This document shows positions 48,312 through 58,049 of a DNA stretch of 64,000 nt, piece after piece (position 1 is the stretch's first letter; each line of letters begins with the position of its first letter). The DNA comes from UBA5951 sp012269555 (GTDB taxonomy: Bacteria; Pseudomonadota; Alphaproteobacteria; Puniceispirillales; Puniceispirillaceae): positions 186,001-250,000 of the forward strand of contig JAYQTS010000008.1 of assembly GCA_038147755.1 (NCBI GenBank). The letters are read 5' to 3'. A program made the position numbers and the translations under genes. The notes beneath the pieces are model-generated. The model did no database searches, was not told where the DNA came from, and saw only the letters and a program-made list of their open reading frames with translations.

Positions 48312-49529
48312 CTAATCTTTATCTACGATAGAATTTGATAACAATTTCTCTGTCTTCTCAGATGAATAACCAAGCAGTTCTTTTAGAACATACTCCGTAT
48401 CTTCGCCTAAGTTCGGAGCTGAATTTTTTGGTAATTCAGGTGCTTTTGAAAGATGAATTGGCGTGCGTGCGAAAACTGTGTCACCAACATCTTTATCTTT
48501 GATTGGCATAAGCATTCCCCGGGCTTTTACGTGTTTATCACTAAAAACCTCTTCGGCATTATATACAGGTCCAGTAGGAACACCGGCTGAGTTTAATTTG
48601 TCAACAACTTCGTCTCTATCAAAATTTGCAAGCCATTCTTCTATAATTGGTTGCAGTGTATCAGCATTGGCTGCTCTTTCGGTTCCAGTTCGTGTTTCAG
48701 GTGTATCCGCTAGTTCAGGACGCTCCATTACCTCACATAAACGTGTCCAAATACGGTTGTCAGGCACGTTAAGTGCAATGTACCCGTTTTTAGTTTTATA
48801 GGCACCTCTTGGAAATACATTTTTTAAAATTCCTCGTTCTCCAATTTGCCCAGCGGAAGCATAAGAGGTAATCATAGCCTCATTTAAAGAAAGCATATTG
48901 TCAAACATGGCGGAGTCGACGAACTGACCTTCCCCAGTTTGGGTCCTCATAAATAGAGCTTGCATAATACCATACGCTGTCGTTAATCCGCTATATACAT
49001 CAGCCATTCCATAAATAGTCCATGAAGGTGGTTTATCCTTAAACCCAACAAGATTCATGATGCCGCTCATTGCTTCAGCAACAATATCAAATGTAGGACG
49101 CTTTGCGTAGGGGCCTAAATAGCCATCTAATTGTCCAAATCCAGAAATAATTGCCCAGATCAATTGAGGGTTATCTGCTTTTAAATCTTCATAGGATAGG
49201 CCCAGTTTTTTCATAGAGCCAGGTCTTAGATTTTCAACAACGACGTCAGCCTTTTTTGCTAGGTCTTTAAATATTTCCTGCCCTTCACTAGTTGAAACAT
49301 CAAGTGCAAGGCTTTTTTTATTTCGGTTATAGCCAAGAAAACCGGCTGCCTTTTTAATACCATCTTTTTCGATAAAAGGTGGCATAGAACGTCTAGGATC
49401 TCCTATTTTAGGGCGTTCAATTTTTATAACCTCGGCACCAGCATCAGCGAGTAACATAGTACAGTACGGACCAGCCATATATTGTTCTAGTCCTATTACC
49501 CTAATTCCCTCTAACGGTCTTTTGATCAT
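48312..49529 (-). CDS. class III CoA-transferase (CaiB/BaiF family)
   Basis: 405 residues. LEQYMAGPYCTMLLADAGAEVIKIERPKIGDPRR and YNRNKKSLALDVSTSEGQEIF are CaiB motifs, and FDIVAEAMSGIMNLVG carries the catalytic Asp. The family moves CoA between acids (formyl-, succinyl-, carnitine- and others). The substrate is not readable. It overlaps the upstream thiolase gene by 4 bases, so both act on acyl-CoA in one pathway. Confidence 0.9.
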   Translation of the reverse strand: MIKRPLEGIRVIGLEQYMAGPYCTMLLADAGAEVIKIERPKIGDPRRSMPPFIEKDGIKKAAGFLGYNRNKKSLALDVSTSEGQEIFKDLAKKADVVVENLRPGSMKKLGLSYEDLKADNPQLIWAIISGFGQLDGYLGPYAKRPTFDIVAEAMSGIMNLVGFKDKPPSWTIYGMADVYSGLTTAYGIMQALFMRTQTGEGQFVDSAMFDNMLSLNEAMITSYASAGQIGERGILKNVFPRGAYKTKNGYIALNVPDNRIWTRLCEVMERPELADTPETRTGTERAANADTLQPIIEEWLANFDRDEVVDKLNSAGVPTGPVYNAEEVFSDKHVKARGMLMPIKDKDVGDTVFARTPIHLSKAPELPKNSAPNLGEDTEYVLKELLGYSSEKTEKLLSNSIVDKD

Positions 49530-50782
49530 CTTTCACCTATCCATTCAACTAACGTGGAGGAGCCCATTCCCACACCTACACATAATGTTGCGAGCCCATA
49601 AAATGGTTTATCTTTTGGCATATCGGAAGCTCGTCTTTCCATTTCATGCATTAAAGATACGAGAATTCTAGCGCCAGAACATCCTGTTGGGTGACCAAGG
49701 GCAATGGCACCACCGTTTACATTTGTTTTCTGTGGGTCCAAGTCTAATTTTTTTATACAACCAATTGCTTGAGCTGCGAAGGCTTCGTTTAGTTCAAATA
49801 GACCAATATCATCCACGCTTAGGCCAAATCTCTTAAGCAATTTCTTCGTTGCAGGTACGGGCCCATATCCAAAATGACTTGGTGCTGTTCCAGCACTAGC
49901 TGATCCAAGCCATTTCAACTTTGGTTTGTATCCGTGATTGAGTGCAGCCTCTTGGTTGGCTAGTAACAAAGCAGCTGCCCCGTCATTTATACCACTAGAG
50001 TTGCCAGCAGTTACAGTGCCATCTTTTTTGAAGGCAGCAGGTAATTTTGCAAGCCCCGCCATATCGATAGCCAGCTCATATCCTTTTTCAGTTTTATTAT
50101 AACGAGGATGCTCATCTATATCTACTAAAACAGCATCGCCGCGTCTTTGTTTTACGGGTATTGCGCAAATCTCTTTCTCGAACCTCCCAGAATTTATTGC
50201 ATTTATCGCCCTTCGATGACTTTCAAGTGCAAACGCATCTTGTTCTTCTCGGCTGATTTGCATCTCTTCCGCGATAACTTCTGCTCCCTCTCCAAGGCTT
50301 ATAATTGGGTAAAGTGCATCTAATGCTGGGTTATTAAATCGCCAGCCTACTGTAGTATCCCAGATTTTTGGTGGTTTAGTGGTGGGTACCCGTTCTGGCT
50401 TCAAGAATGACCATGGAGCTCTACTCATTGACTCTACACCTGAGCCGATTGTAAATTCACCTTCGCCACAAGCGATGGTTTTTGCAGCAATATTCACAGC
50501 ATCTAACGCGGAAGAGCAATTTCTATTTATAGTTACTCCTGGGACCTCTTTTGGCATGCCGGACAGAAGAGCAGCCATGCGCGCAACATCTCTATTATCT
50601 TCTCCACCTTGATTTCCGCAACCCGAAAATACTTCTGTAAGCATGGATGGATCAAGTCCAGTTTTTTTAATAAGGCCTTTATAGGCATGTGCCAGCAAAT
50701 CATCAGGACGTACAGATGATAAGGAGCCCCCCATTTTTCCAATTGCTGTGCGAACACCATCAATGATAACTACATCGCTCAT
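49526..50782 (-). CDS. thiolase / acetyl-CoA acyltransferase
   Basis: 418 residues. The acyl-binding C89 lies in TINRNCSSALDAVN, the base His in IALGHPTGCSGAR, and the second Cys in TLCVGVGMGSS. It probably performs thiolytic cleavage of 3-ketoacyl-CoA in beta-oxidation or a ring-cleavage pathway. Its stop overlaps the CoA-transferase start. No hydratase or dehydrogenase is nearby, so the substrate is open. Confidence 0.92.
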   Translation of the reverse strand: MSDVVIIDGVRTAIGKMGGSLSSVRPDDLLAHAYKGLIKKTGLDPSMLTEVFSGCGNQGGEDNRDVARMAALLSGMPKEVPGVTINRNCSSALDAVNIAAKTIACGEGEFTIGSGVESMSRAPWSFLKPERVPTTKPPKIWDTTVGWRFNNPALDALYPIISLGEGAEVIAEEMQISREEQDAFALESHRRAINAINSGRFEKEICAIPVKQRRGDAVLVDIDEHPRYNKTEKGYELAIDMAGLAKLPAAFKKDGTVTAGNSSGINDGAAALLLANQEAALNHGYKPKLKWLGSASAGTAPSHFGYGPVPATKKLLKRFGLSVDDIGLFELNEAFAAQAIGCIKKLDLDPQKTNVNGGAIALGHPTGCSGARILVSLMHEMERRASDMPKDKPFYGLATLCVGVGMGSSTLVEWIGER

Positions 50783-50957
50783 GTAACTATTTTCTCCCCT
50801 TTAAAGACCCATTAAATATAAATACTACTAATGACAAATAAATCAAAAAACAGTAATTCATTCGAAACCACAATAAACTAGCTCAGAAAAACATAAAAAT
50901 ATAGCTAAAATACGAAGAACTTGGTGTAATTACAACAAAGAAGCAGGAACATAGGTC

Positions 50958-51953
50958 ATGATGAAGCAAGTTGAAATTAGTGAGCCGGGTGGGCCAGAAG
51001 TTTTAGTTTTAAGAGAAGCAGAGATACCAGAACCGAAATCATTTGAGGTTTTAATTAAGGTTGTTGCTGCCGGAGTAAATAGACCAGACATCGTTCAGAG
51101 ACAAGGAAATTATAAGCCACCTGAGGGCGCAAGTGAAATTCCAGGCCTTGAGGTGTCGGGGATTATTACACGAGTGGGACATGATGTTAGAGGATATAAT
51201 GTAGGTGATAAAGTATGTGCGCTCTTAACAGGTGGAGGATATGCTGAATATTGTTGCGCACCTTCCTCTCAAATTTTGCCAATTCCAGACGGGATCTCAA
51301 TAGCAGATGCCTCATGCATCCCAGAGACTTTTTTTACCGTATGGTCTAATCTTTTTATGAGTGCAAATTTAGTTGCTGGAGAAAAATGTTTAATTCACGG
51401 TGGTGCAAGTGGCATAGGAACAACTGCTATTCAACTCGCAAATTTATTTGGAGCAGAAGTTATAGCTACAGCAGGATCGGACGAAAAAATACGTTCATGT
51501 TATCAGCTTGGAGCCAAATTTGCTATAAATTATAAAAGCCAAGATTTTGTTACTGAAATTAGTAAATTTACAAAAAAAAATGGGGTAAATGTAATATTAG
51601 ATATCATAGGTGGGGAATACGTAAATAAAAATATCTCCTGTTTGTCACAGTACGGTAGATTAATTCAAATTGCTTTTCAAAATGGTATAAATGGAGAATT
51701 AAATCTAGCAAAAGTTATGTTTAAGAACCTAACTATAACTGGTTCCGCTTTGCGTCCAGCCTCAATAGAATATAAAGCTGAAATAGCCCAACAGCTCTAT
51801 AAACATGTATGGCCTCTATTTACACAGGGAAAGCTAAAAATCCCAATTTATCAGAGGTTTTCTATCTTTCAAGCGGCAGAAGCCCATAAATGCCTAGAAA
51901 AAGGTGAACATACAGGCAAGATTGTTCTAGATGTCATAAATGATGATCAGTAA
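50958..51953 (+). CDS. NAD(P)H quinone oxidoreductase (zeta-crystallin type)
   Basis: 331 residues. MDR family: GVNRPDIVQRQGNYKPPEGASEIPGLEVSG at the N-terminus and the NADPH-binding GGASGIGTTAIQLANLFGAEVIATAGSDEK. It lacks the zinc site of alcohol dehydrogenases, as the QOR/PIG3 branch does. It reduces quinones or enones with NADPH. Divergent from the thiolase gene. Confidence 0.9.
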   Translation: MMKQVEISEPGGPEVLVLREAEIPEPKSFEVLIKVVAAGVNRPDIVQRQGNYKPPEGASEIPGLEVSGIITRVGHDVRGYNVGDKVCALLTGGGYAEYCCAPSSQILPIPDGISIADASCIPETFFTVWSNLFMSANLVAGEKCLIHGGASGIGTTAIQLANLFGAEVIATAGSDEKIRSCYQLGAKFAINYKSQDFVTEISKFTKKNGVNVILDIIGGEYVNKNISCLSQYGRLIQIAFQNGINGELNLAKVMFKNLTITGSALRPASIEYKAEIAQQLYKHVWPLFTQGKLKIPIYQRFSIFQAAEAHKCLEKGEHTGKIVLDVINDDQ

Positions 51954-53018
51954 TCATACTCTCTTTAATAAAAATAAGCATATTTCATATAAGATGAGTG
52001 TAACAAAAAGACATGATACAAGTATAGGCATATTGGCCTGAAAAATTATTGCAACCATGCCGGTTATTGCAGGTAAAACACAACAGCTAGCTCCAGCTAT
52101 TGCATTAGGTATCCATATTTTATTTTGATTGGTGTCGTCTAAGTCTATTAATTTTGAAACAAACTTATGTATAAAATTATGTAAGTGCCTGTCATCTGCA
52201 ATTGAAAAGTTAGTATTCTTATCGAGAGTTCGCCGAATAAAAGAGCGAACTGTTTCATAAATGGGGTAACTAACAATAAGCAGGCTCGCGAACGAAGACA
52301 CATTATAATTTCTCTCGGCTAACAAAATAGCCATGACTGCGATAATGCATCCTAATAAATATGCGCCACCATCTCCAACAAAAAGAAACCCTCGTGGAAA
52401 ATTGAAAATAAATAATCCTAATAAGCATGTAAAGAAGAACCAACTAAATTGCGTAAGTTCAGAATCTCCATTGTTGAAAGCAATGATACCGATGGAGGCA
52501 ATCATAATTAAAGTAGCCCCAATTGATAATCCGTTTAATCCGTCAATTATATTTATAGATTGAGCCATTAATGCAATTGAAAGTATTGTAATTATAAGGG
52601 CAATAAATTTAATGCTAAACAAACTATTTAGTAGTGGTATGCCATTGGCTGTTAATTGCAGAGAAAATATCCATACTAGTATTACAGCGCTAATAATACT
52701 TGCGCTAAGTCTAAAGAGCGGTGGAATTTTATTTGAAATATCTTCTGTGATACCTGTTAAAAATACTGGTAGGCCACCAATGAGAAAGCCGGCAGCAAAT
52801 GGAATCTCAAACAAAATTGCCGTAACGAAACCGGCTAATAATGAGAAACCACCAATTCGTGGGACCGGATCCTTATGTATTTTCTGTGGGCCAACATTTG
52901 AATCACTTGAATACTTTAAATGCCACTTTTTACTAGTCAAGATGATGAAACACGTAACTAAAACGGACAAAAATCCGTATAAACATGCCATTAGATTAAT
53001 TTCTGTTACGAGTATCAT
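51954..53018 (-). CDS. MraY/WecA-like sugar-1-phosphate transferase
   Basis: 354 residues with about ten membrane helices. Polyprenyl-phosphate hexosaminyltransferase motifs: HKDPVPRIGGFSLLAG, SINIIDGLNGLSIG, FVGDGGAYLLG and DDRHLHNFIHK. This family starts O-antigen or other surface polysaccharides by loading a sugar phosphate on undecaprenyl phosphate. It abuts the O-antigen ligase gene. Confidence 0.88.
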   Translation of the reverse strand: MILVTEINLMACLYGFLSVLVTCFIILTSKKWHLKYSSDSNVGPQKIHKDPVPRIGGFSLLAGFVTAILFEIPFAAGFLIGGLPVFLTGITEDISNKIPPLFRLSASIISAVILVWIFSLQLTANGIPLLNSLFSIKFIALIITILSIALMAQSINIIDGLNGLSIGATLIMIASIGIIAFNNGDSELTQFSWFFFTCLLGLFIFNFPRGFLFVGDGGAYLLGCIIAVMAILLAERNYNVSSFASLLIVSYPIYETVRSFIRRTLDKNTNFSIADDRHLHNFIHKFVSKLIDLDDTNQNKIWIPNAIAGASCCVLPAITGMVAIIFQANMPILVSCLFVTLILYEICLFLLKRV

Positions 53019-53022
53019 TTAA

Positions 53023-54312
53023 TCAGTCTTTTCTACTTTTAGCTTTTTCTGGTTCAATGTTAGATGAGCATAATGATAAAGATATAGCGCTCCACATAAA
53101 GCAATTGTTCCATTGGCCAAATAAGTCACTAGAGGATGCTATGGGCCAAAATAAGCTAAGAGGAATAATAAATGCAACCGCAACAAAAACATTATCGGGA
53201 TTTCGTTTTCTGGCTACATAGCAAAAAAATATAATTGAAATGAAGAATGTTGTGCCAGTTATAAGACCGATTATACCAGTTTCTCCTGCCATCTGAATAT
53301 AAAAATTATGTGGATGGGGATGACAGTCTAATTCTTGTCTATCCGAAATTATTTCTGGGCATAATTCTCTAAATGCTGCTGTGCCAACACCTAATATTGG
53401 AGCTTGTTGGAACGCTACAATTCCAGGCATCATTGAACGATAATATGGGCTATCAGCATGAATAGGTAATTGATCAACAAAAGTGGTCAAAAATCGGTCG
53501 GCCATTTCAGGTCTGTTGTGGAATAAAAAAATTACTGCTGTAACTTCAACTGCGATAAGAATTAAATATCTGTTCCATTTTGGACGCCACATTAAACCAG
53601 CTAGCATTCCCGCGCAGGCACGCAAAATAAAATTTATTCGTTCACCGGTTAAAACGCTAAATATCAATGTTATTAGGGATACTAATGCTGCTACACTGGC
53701 AATATTGTGGCGTGCTGAAACTGCGAGTGCTACCATTACTAAAAATGCAGGTAGGCCGACTTTCGCGAGATAGTTTCCAGACGTAAGGTCGCCATAAGGC
53801 CAACTAAGACGTTGGTTCACTTGACCAACAAAATATAGCTCGGCAGCTAAAATAACACACATCACAAGCATTGCGATAGCTGTCGTGGATAGCATTGCGT
53901 ATATAAGCCTTTTATCAGTGCCAAGCCAAAAAACGCATGCCATTGCAAATAATGGAAAGCGAAACCAAACAAAGGCCTCAGTTAATGCATAAAAAGGTAT
54001 TTTAGAAAACGCAGCTGATATCAGACACACTAACCAAAAAACAAACGCTGCTCGTACCCAAAATATGCTTAAGAATTTAGTCTGTTTTAATTTAATTGTG
54101 CGGACAATAAATCCTATACAGATAAGTGATATCCAAGCATCCGCGGGACTCCTCTCTATGAGTAAAATAAAAGGCCCTAATATCCAAAAAATGCGCCAGA
54201 TTCGCTCAAATTTAGACAATTCAGATAATGCAGCTAGACTATCATACCAAACCTTTTGCACAGCATTTATGATAGAAGAAGGTCTACCTAATTTAGAAAT
54301 ATCATTAGTCAA
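53023..54312 (-). CDS. O-antigen ligase family protein
   Basis: 429 residues with about eleven membrane helices. A Wzy_C/WaaL-like core is seen: LTGERINFILRACAGMLAG, the periplasmic loop with PYYRSMMPGIVAFQQAPILGVGTAAFREL, and HPHNFYIQMAGETGIIGLI. It would attach O-antigen to the lipid A core or polymerise it. Divergent from the molybdenum hydroxylase genes. Confidence 0.87.
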   Translation of the reverse strand: MTNDISKLGRPSSIINAVQKVWYDSLAALSELSKFERIWRIFWILGPFILLIERSPADAWISLICIGFIVRTIKLKQTKFLSIFWVRAAFVFWLVCLISAAFSKIPFYALTEAFVWFRFPLFAMACVFWLGTDKRLIYAMLSTTAIAMLVMCVILAAELYFVGQVNQRLSWPYGDLTSGNYLAKVGLPAFLVMVALAVSARHNIASVAALVSLITLIFSVLTGERINFILRACAGMLAGLMWRPKWNRYLILIAVEVTAVIFLFHNRPEMADRFLTTFVDQLPIHADSPYYRSMMPGIVAFQQAPILGVGTAAFRELCPEIISDRQELDCHPHPHNFYIQMAGETGIIGLITGTTFFISIIFFCYVARKRNPDNVFVAVAFIIPLSLFWPIASSSDLFGQWNNCFMWSAISLSLCSSNIEPEKAKSRKD

Positions 54313-54489
54313 AATATCATTTTCTCTATGGCGTACTATTTTAAAAAATAATAACTTATCCGGTATAAATACTTACGGTATTTTTTTTTACAAGTGAAAA
54401 TATTATTCTTTCTTAATAGAGCCAAGTTATTTAACTTGTTTGTTATATGCAATTATGGGTAAAGAAATAAAATTTATGGAGAAAATAAC

Positions 54490-54969
54490 GTGACAGAGGT
54501 TACACTCACAGTTAATGGGAAAAAGTATACGCAGGATGTGTTTGACCATGTATTGCTTGCTGACTTCATAAGAGAAAAGCTTAAACTTACGGGGACACAT
54601 ATTGGGTGTGATACAAGTCAATGTGGTGCATGTGTGATTCATTTAGATGGAAAGTCCATAAAATCTTGTACAATGTTAGCCATTCAGGCTGACGGTTGTG
54701 ATGTTTTAACAATTGAAGGTCTTGCAGATGGAGATGTGTTGCATCCTATGCAGAGAGCATTTCATGAAAACCATGGATTACAATGTGGGTTTTGCACTCC
54801 TGGCATGATCATGAGTGCAATTGAACTGGTAAAGGGAAAACCTGATATAACTGAGCAGGAAATTAGGCAAGGGCTTGAGGGTAATTTGTGTAGATGTACA
54901 GGTTACCAAAATATTGTTAAATCAATTCAAGAAGCAGCAAAAAATGAGAATAATTTAACAAATAGGTAA
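54490..54969 (+). CDS. 2Fe-2S subunit of a xanthine dehydrogenase/CO dehydrogenase-type enzyme
   Basis: 159 residues from a GTG with GGAG upstream. The two clusters have their ligands: C40, C45, C48 and C60, then C99, C102, C134 and C136 (GCDTSQCGACVIHLDG and CGFCTPGM ... LCRCTGYQ). It would pass electrons between the molybdenum and FAD subunits. The FAD subunit follows 32 bases later, but no molybdenum subunit is present. Confidence 0.93.
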   Translation: MTEVTLTVNGKKYTQDVFDHVLLADFIREKLKLTGTHIGCDTSQCGACVIHLDGKSIKSCTMLAIQADGCDVLTIEGLADGDVLHPMQRAFHENHGLQCGFCTPGMIMSAIELVKGKPDITEQEIRQGLEGNLCRCTGYQNIVKSIQEAAKNENNLTNR

Positions 54970-55001
54970 TAAAAATCGATGTACAACAATAGGAATTAAA
55001 T

Positions 55002-55802
55002 ATGTATTCATTTAACTACCTTAAGCCAGGGTCTATTAAGGAGGCAGAAAGCCTTCTCTCTGAGTCAGAAGATAACAAAGTGATTTCAGGTGGCATGACG
55101 TTACTGCCAACATTAAAACAGCGTTTAGCGCGCATTGACAATTTAATTGGCCTAGAAAAATGTGGGCTCGATAAAATTGTTTTACGAGAAGGGTTGTTGA
55201 ATATTGGCGCGATGGTAACTCATTTTGATGTATCGAACTCTGCTCTTGTAAAGACTGAGAACCCTGCTATCGCGCAACTTGCATCTCATATTGGCGACAG
55301 ACAGGTTCGCAATCGTGGAACCATCGGCGGGTCTCTTGCGAACAATGACCCATCTGCATGCTATCCAGCTGCCATATTAGCTATGTCAGGCACAATTCAT
55401 ACTACTAAACGTGATATAAAAGCAGAAAACTTCTTTGTTGATTTATTTGAAACTGCTCTAGAAGAGGATGAAATAATTACTTCAGTCAGTTTACCTAAAC
55501 CAGAAAGAGCGGCCTATGAAAAATTTCCTAATCCAGCATCACGATATGCTATTGTTGGTATTTTTGTAGCAAAGTTTGACTCTGAGGTAAGAGTTGCTGT
55601 TACGGGCGCGGGAGAAGAAGGTGTATTCAGATGCCAGCAGATAGAAACGGCTTTATCTGCGAAGTTTCTGCCAGAATCTTTATCTGAAATTAATATTTCT
55701 GCTGATGGGCTAATGAGTGATATACATGCTGAGGCAGATTATAGAGCACATTTAATCGTAGAGTTGGCGAAGCGTGCTGTTGCAAAATCAATAGCAAGAT
55801 AA
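55002..55802 (+). CDS. FAD-binding subunit of a xanthine dehydrogenase/CO dehydrogenase-type enzyme
   Basis: 266 residues. FAD motifs VISGGMTLLPTLKQRLA and RNRGTIGGSLANNDPSACYPAAILAM are typical of CoxM. Downstream of the 2Fe-2S subunit. The third, molybdenum-binding subunit (about 780 residues) would be expected between or after them but is missing from this window. An MFS gene follows 14 bases later. Confidence 0.92.
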   Translation: MYSFNYLKPGSIKEAESLLSESEDNKVISGGMTLLPTLKQRLARIDNLIGLEKCGLDKIVLREGLLNIGAMVTHFDVSNSALVKTENPAIAQLASHIGDRQVRNRGTIGGSLANNDPSACYPAAILAMSGTIHTTKRDIKAENFFVDLFETALEEDEIITSVSLPKPERAAYEKFPNPASRYAIVGIFVAKFDSEVRVAVTGAGEEGVFRCQQIETALSAKFLPESLSEINISADGLMSDIHAEADYRAHLIVELAKRAVAKSIAR

Positions 55803-55816
55803 CAAATATTTTTTAT

Positions 55817-57019
55817 ATGTTTGAGCTATTTTACATACCAGCATTTAGGACTTTATTTGCTGCGCAAATTATTGCCTTGATTGGGACTGGACTGACGACA
55901 ATCGCATTGGCATTGCTTGCATTTGAGCTTGCTGGAAATCAAGCAGGTATCGTGCTGGGTACAGCGCTGGCTATAAAGATGATAGCATATGTTTTTATTT
56001 CCCCACTCATTACAGGTCTAATTGGGAATAATTATAAAAAACTTTATCTCATTGTATTTGATCTAATGCGTGCATGCGCCGTAATTCTATTGTTTTTTGT
56101 TAACTCTATATGGCAAATTTATTTAATTATTTTTTGCCTTCATGCATTATCTGCTGGGTTTACTCCTATTTACCAGTCAGTAACTTCAGAGATTTTAAAA
56201 GAGGACAGTTTATTTGTAAGGGGTTCCTCCTTATCCAGATTGGCTTATAATCTGGAAAATATTTTAAGCCCCACTTTTGCTATATTGATGCTTTCATTCA
56301 TGAATTATTCATGGTTTTTCATAGGAAATACAATTTGTTTTTTATTCTCCGCATTACTTATATTGGTTACTAAATTTCCAGAAATACATGTAAAAAAAAT
56401 GGAGTTCACACCCATTTGGAAAAAGGCTATCAGTGGTATTGTTTTATTTCTTAGAAACCGAAATTTGCTCGCAATATTAAGTTTAAATATGGTCATTGCT
56501 ACATCTGGTGCAATGATACTTGTAAATAGTGTCACAATCATTCAGGGAATTTTTGGACTATCTGAAAGTAAACTTGTTTTAGCAATGCTTTATTATGGAA
56601 TTGGTGCTGCGTTCTCTGCTATGATAGTTTTTATAATAAGTGCTATCTCAAATTATAAACTCATCATGCTAGCAGGGGCATTTTTAACCTCATTACTTAG
56701 CCTAGGCTCTTCGTTCATTCAATCTTATGAAGCGCTTCTAATTTCATGGGCATCTTTTGGATTTTTATCAAGTTTTATCTTGGTGCCAATGGGCCAAATC
56801 TTAAGAGAAGAAACAGATATAAAAGATAGAACAGTCATTTTTGGTGCACAATTTAGTCTTTCACATGCCTGTTGGTTGATTACTTACCCACTTATAGGGT
56901 ATTTTTTAGTATTTTTTGGTCTAAAGGTCAGTTTCATGATAATTTTTAGTATTGTGTTAGTTGCAACATTCACAGCATGGTTTTTATGGTATGGGCTAAA
57001 AGGTAAATTTTACTTGTAA
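55817..57019 (+). CDS. MFS transporter, enterobactin-exporter-like branch
   Basis: 400 residues, about 12 membrane helices. LFAAQIIALIGTGLTTIALALLAFELAGNQAGIVLGTALAIKM and the later RGSSLSRLAYNLENILSPTFA are of the MFS_3 type, related to EntS and multidrug exporters. Lies in the same direction between the CoxM-like gene and a phthalate-decarboxylase-like gene; the substrate is unknown. Confidence 0.82.
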   Translation: MFELFYIPAFRTLFAAQIIALIGTGLTTIALALLAFELAGNQAGIVLGTALAIKMIAYVFISPLITGLIGNNYKKLYLIVFDLMRACAVILLFFVNSIWQIYLIIFCLHALSAGFTPIYQSVTSEILKEDSLFVRGSSLSRLAYNLENILSPTFAILMLSFMNYSWFFIGNTICFLFSALLILVTKFPEIHVKKMEFTPIWKKAISGIVLFLRNRNLLAILSLNMVIATSGAMILVNSVTIIQGIFGLSESKLVLAMLYYGIGAAFSAMIVFIISAISNYKLIMLAGAFLTSLLSLGSSFIQSYEALLISWASFGFLSSFILVPMGQILREETDIKDRTVIFGAQFSLSHACWLITYPLIGYFLVFFGLKVSFMIIFSIVLVATFTAWFLWYGLKGKFYL

Positions 57020-57034
57020 TCAAGAAAGAGACTT

Positions 57035-58018
57035 ATGAAATTTTCAATCGCTTGTGTGGCTACCGATAGAAGCCGTCCCATATCAAACGGAGATGTAAAA
57101 TCAAATAAATATGAATTTGATTTTCATTTTGGGGAACCTGAAGAACTTTTTAGAATTGCGTTACAAGAAGCAAGATATGATATCACAGAATTATCGATGG
57201 GAAGCCATATTACAAAGACTGCAAGAGGGGATACCGAATATATTGGTATTCCTGTTTTTCCATCTCGGTCGTTTAGGCATTCTGGGATTTTTATTCGTTC
57301 CGACAGAGGCATAAATTCTCTTGCAGATTTAAAGGGAATGCGCGTTGGTGTGCCAGAATTTCAGCAGACCGCAGGTATTTGGTTGCGTGGGATGATGGCT
57401 GATGAGTATGGAGTAAAAAGTGATGAGATTTCATGGAAGGTAGGCGCATTAAACAGCCCGGGTCCTGGTGAGCGAATGAAAATTACGCTTCCAGAGCATA
57501 TGAATGTACAATCAATTAAGAAAAATGATTACCTTGATAAGCTGATCCGTGAAGGCGAAATTGATGCGATTTTCTCTCCAAGGGAGCCCAATAGCTTACT
57601 AGACCCAGACACACCAGTGATACGCATGTATGATAATGTAGGTGCAGCAGAGCGCGATTATTGCAGAAGAACAGGTTTTTTCCCAATAATGCACTGTCTA
57701 GCAGTCAAGAAAACGCTCCTATCAAACTACCCTGATTTACCAGAACACCTGTTTCAATTATTTGTGAAAGCAAAAGAATTTAGCTTACATGAGTTATCAC
57801 TAGGAAACGTGCTCCGTGTTTCGCTACCATGGGTACATGAGCTTCAAAAAGAGTTCACTAATTTAATGGGAGGCAATCCTTGGCCATACGGTCTATCTGC
57901 TAATCATGAAGAAATAACTGCCCTGATACGATATGCTGTAATGGATGGTATTGCTGTTAAGTCTGTGCAAGCTGAAGATTTATTTCACCCTCAAACGCAC
58001 TCTCTTTTAGACCTATGA
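57035..58018 (+). CDS. 4,5-dihydroxyphthalate decarboxylase-like protein
   Basis: 327 residues. It has the bilobed periplasmic-binding-like fold of the PHT5/phthalate decarboxylase group, with ITELSMGSHITKT, IPVFPSRSFRHSGIFIRSDRGI, LKGMRVGVPEFQQTAGIWLRG and DAIFSPREPNSL. Proteins of this type are annotated as decarboxylases, though several relatives act otherwise. No signal peptide is seen. The neighbours (coxS/M-like genes, MFS) hint at aromatic or heterocyclic acid use, but this is inference. Confidence 0.78.
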   Translation: MKFSIACVATDRSRPISNGDVKSNKYEFDFHFGEPEELFRIALQEARYDITELSMGSHITKTARGDTEYIGIPVFPSRSFRHSGIFIRSDRGINSLADLKGMRVGVPEFQQTAGIWLRGMMADEYGVKSDEISWKVGALNSPGPGERMKITLPEHMNVQSIKKNDYLDKLIREGEIDAIFSPREPNSLLDPDTPVIRMYDNVGAAERDYCRRTGFFPIMHCLAVKKTLLSNYPDLPEHLFQLFVKAKEFSLHELSLGNVLRVSLPWVHELQKEFTNLMGGNPWPYGLSANHEEITALIRYAVMDGIAVKSVQAEDLFHPQTHSLLDL

Positions 58019-58049
58019 GTATATGACGGTTATTTTGTTGAAAATAAAC

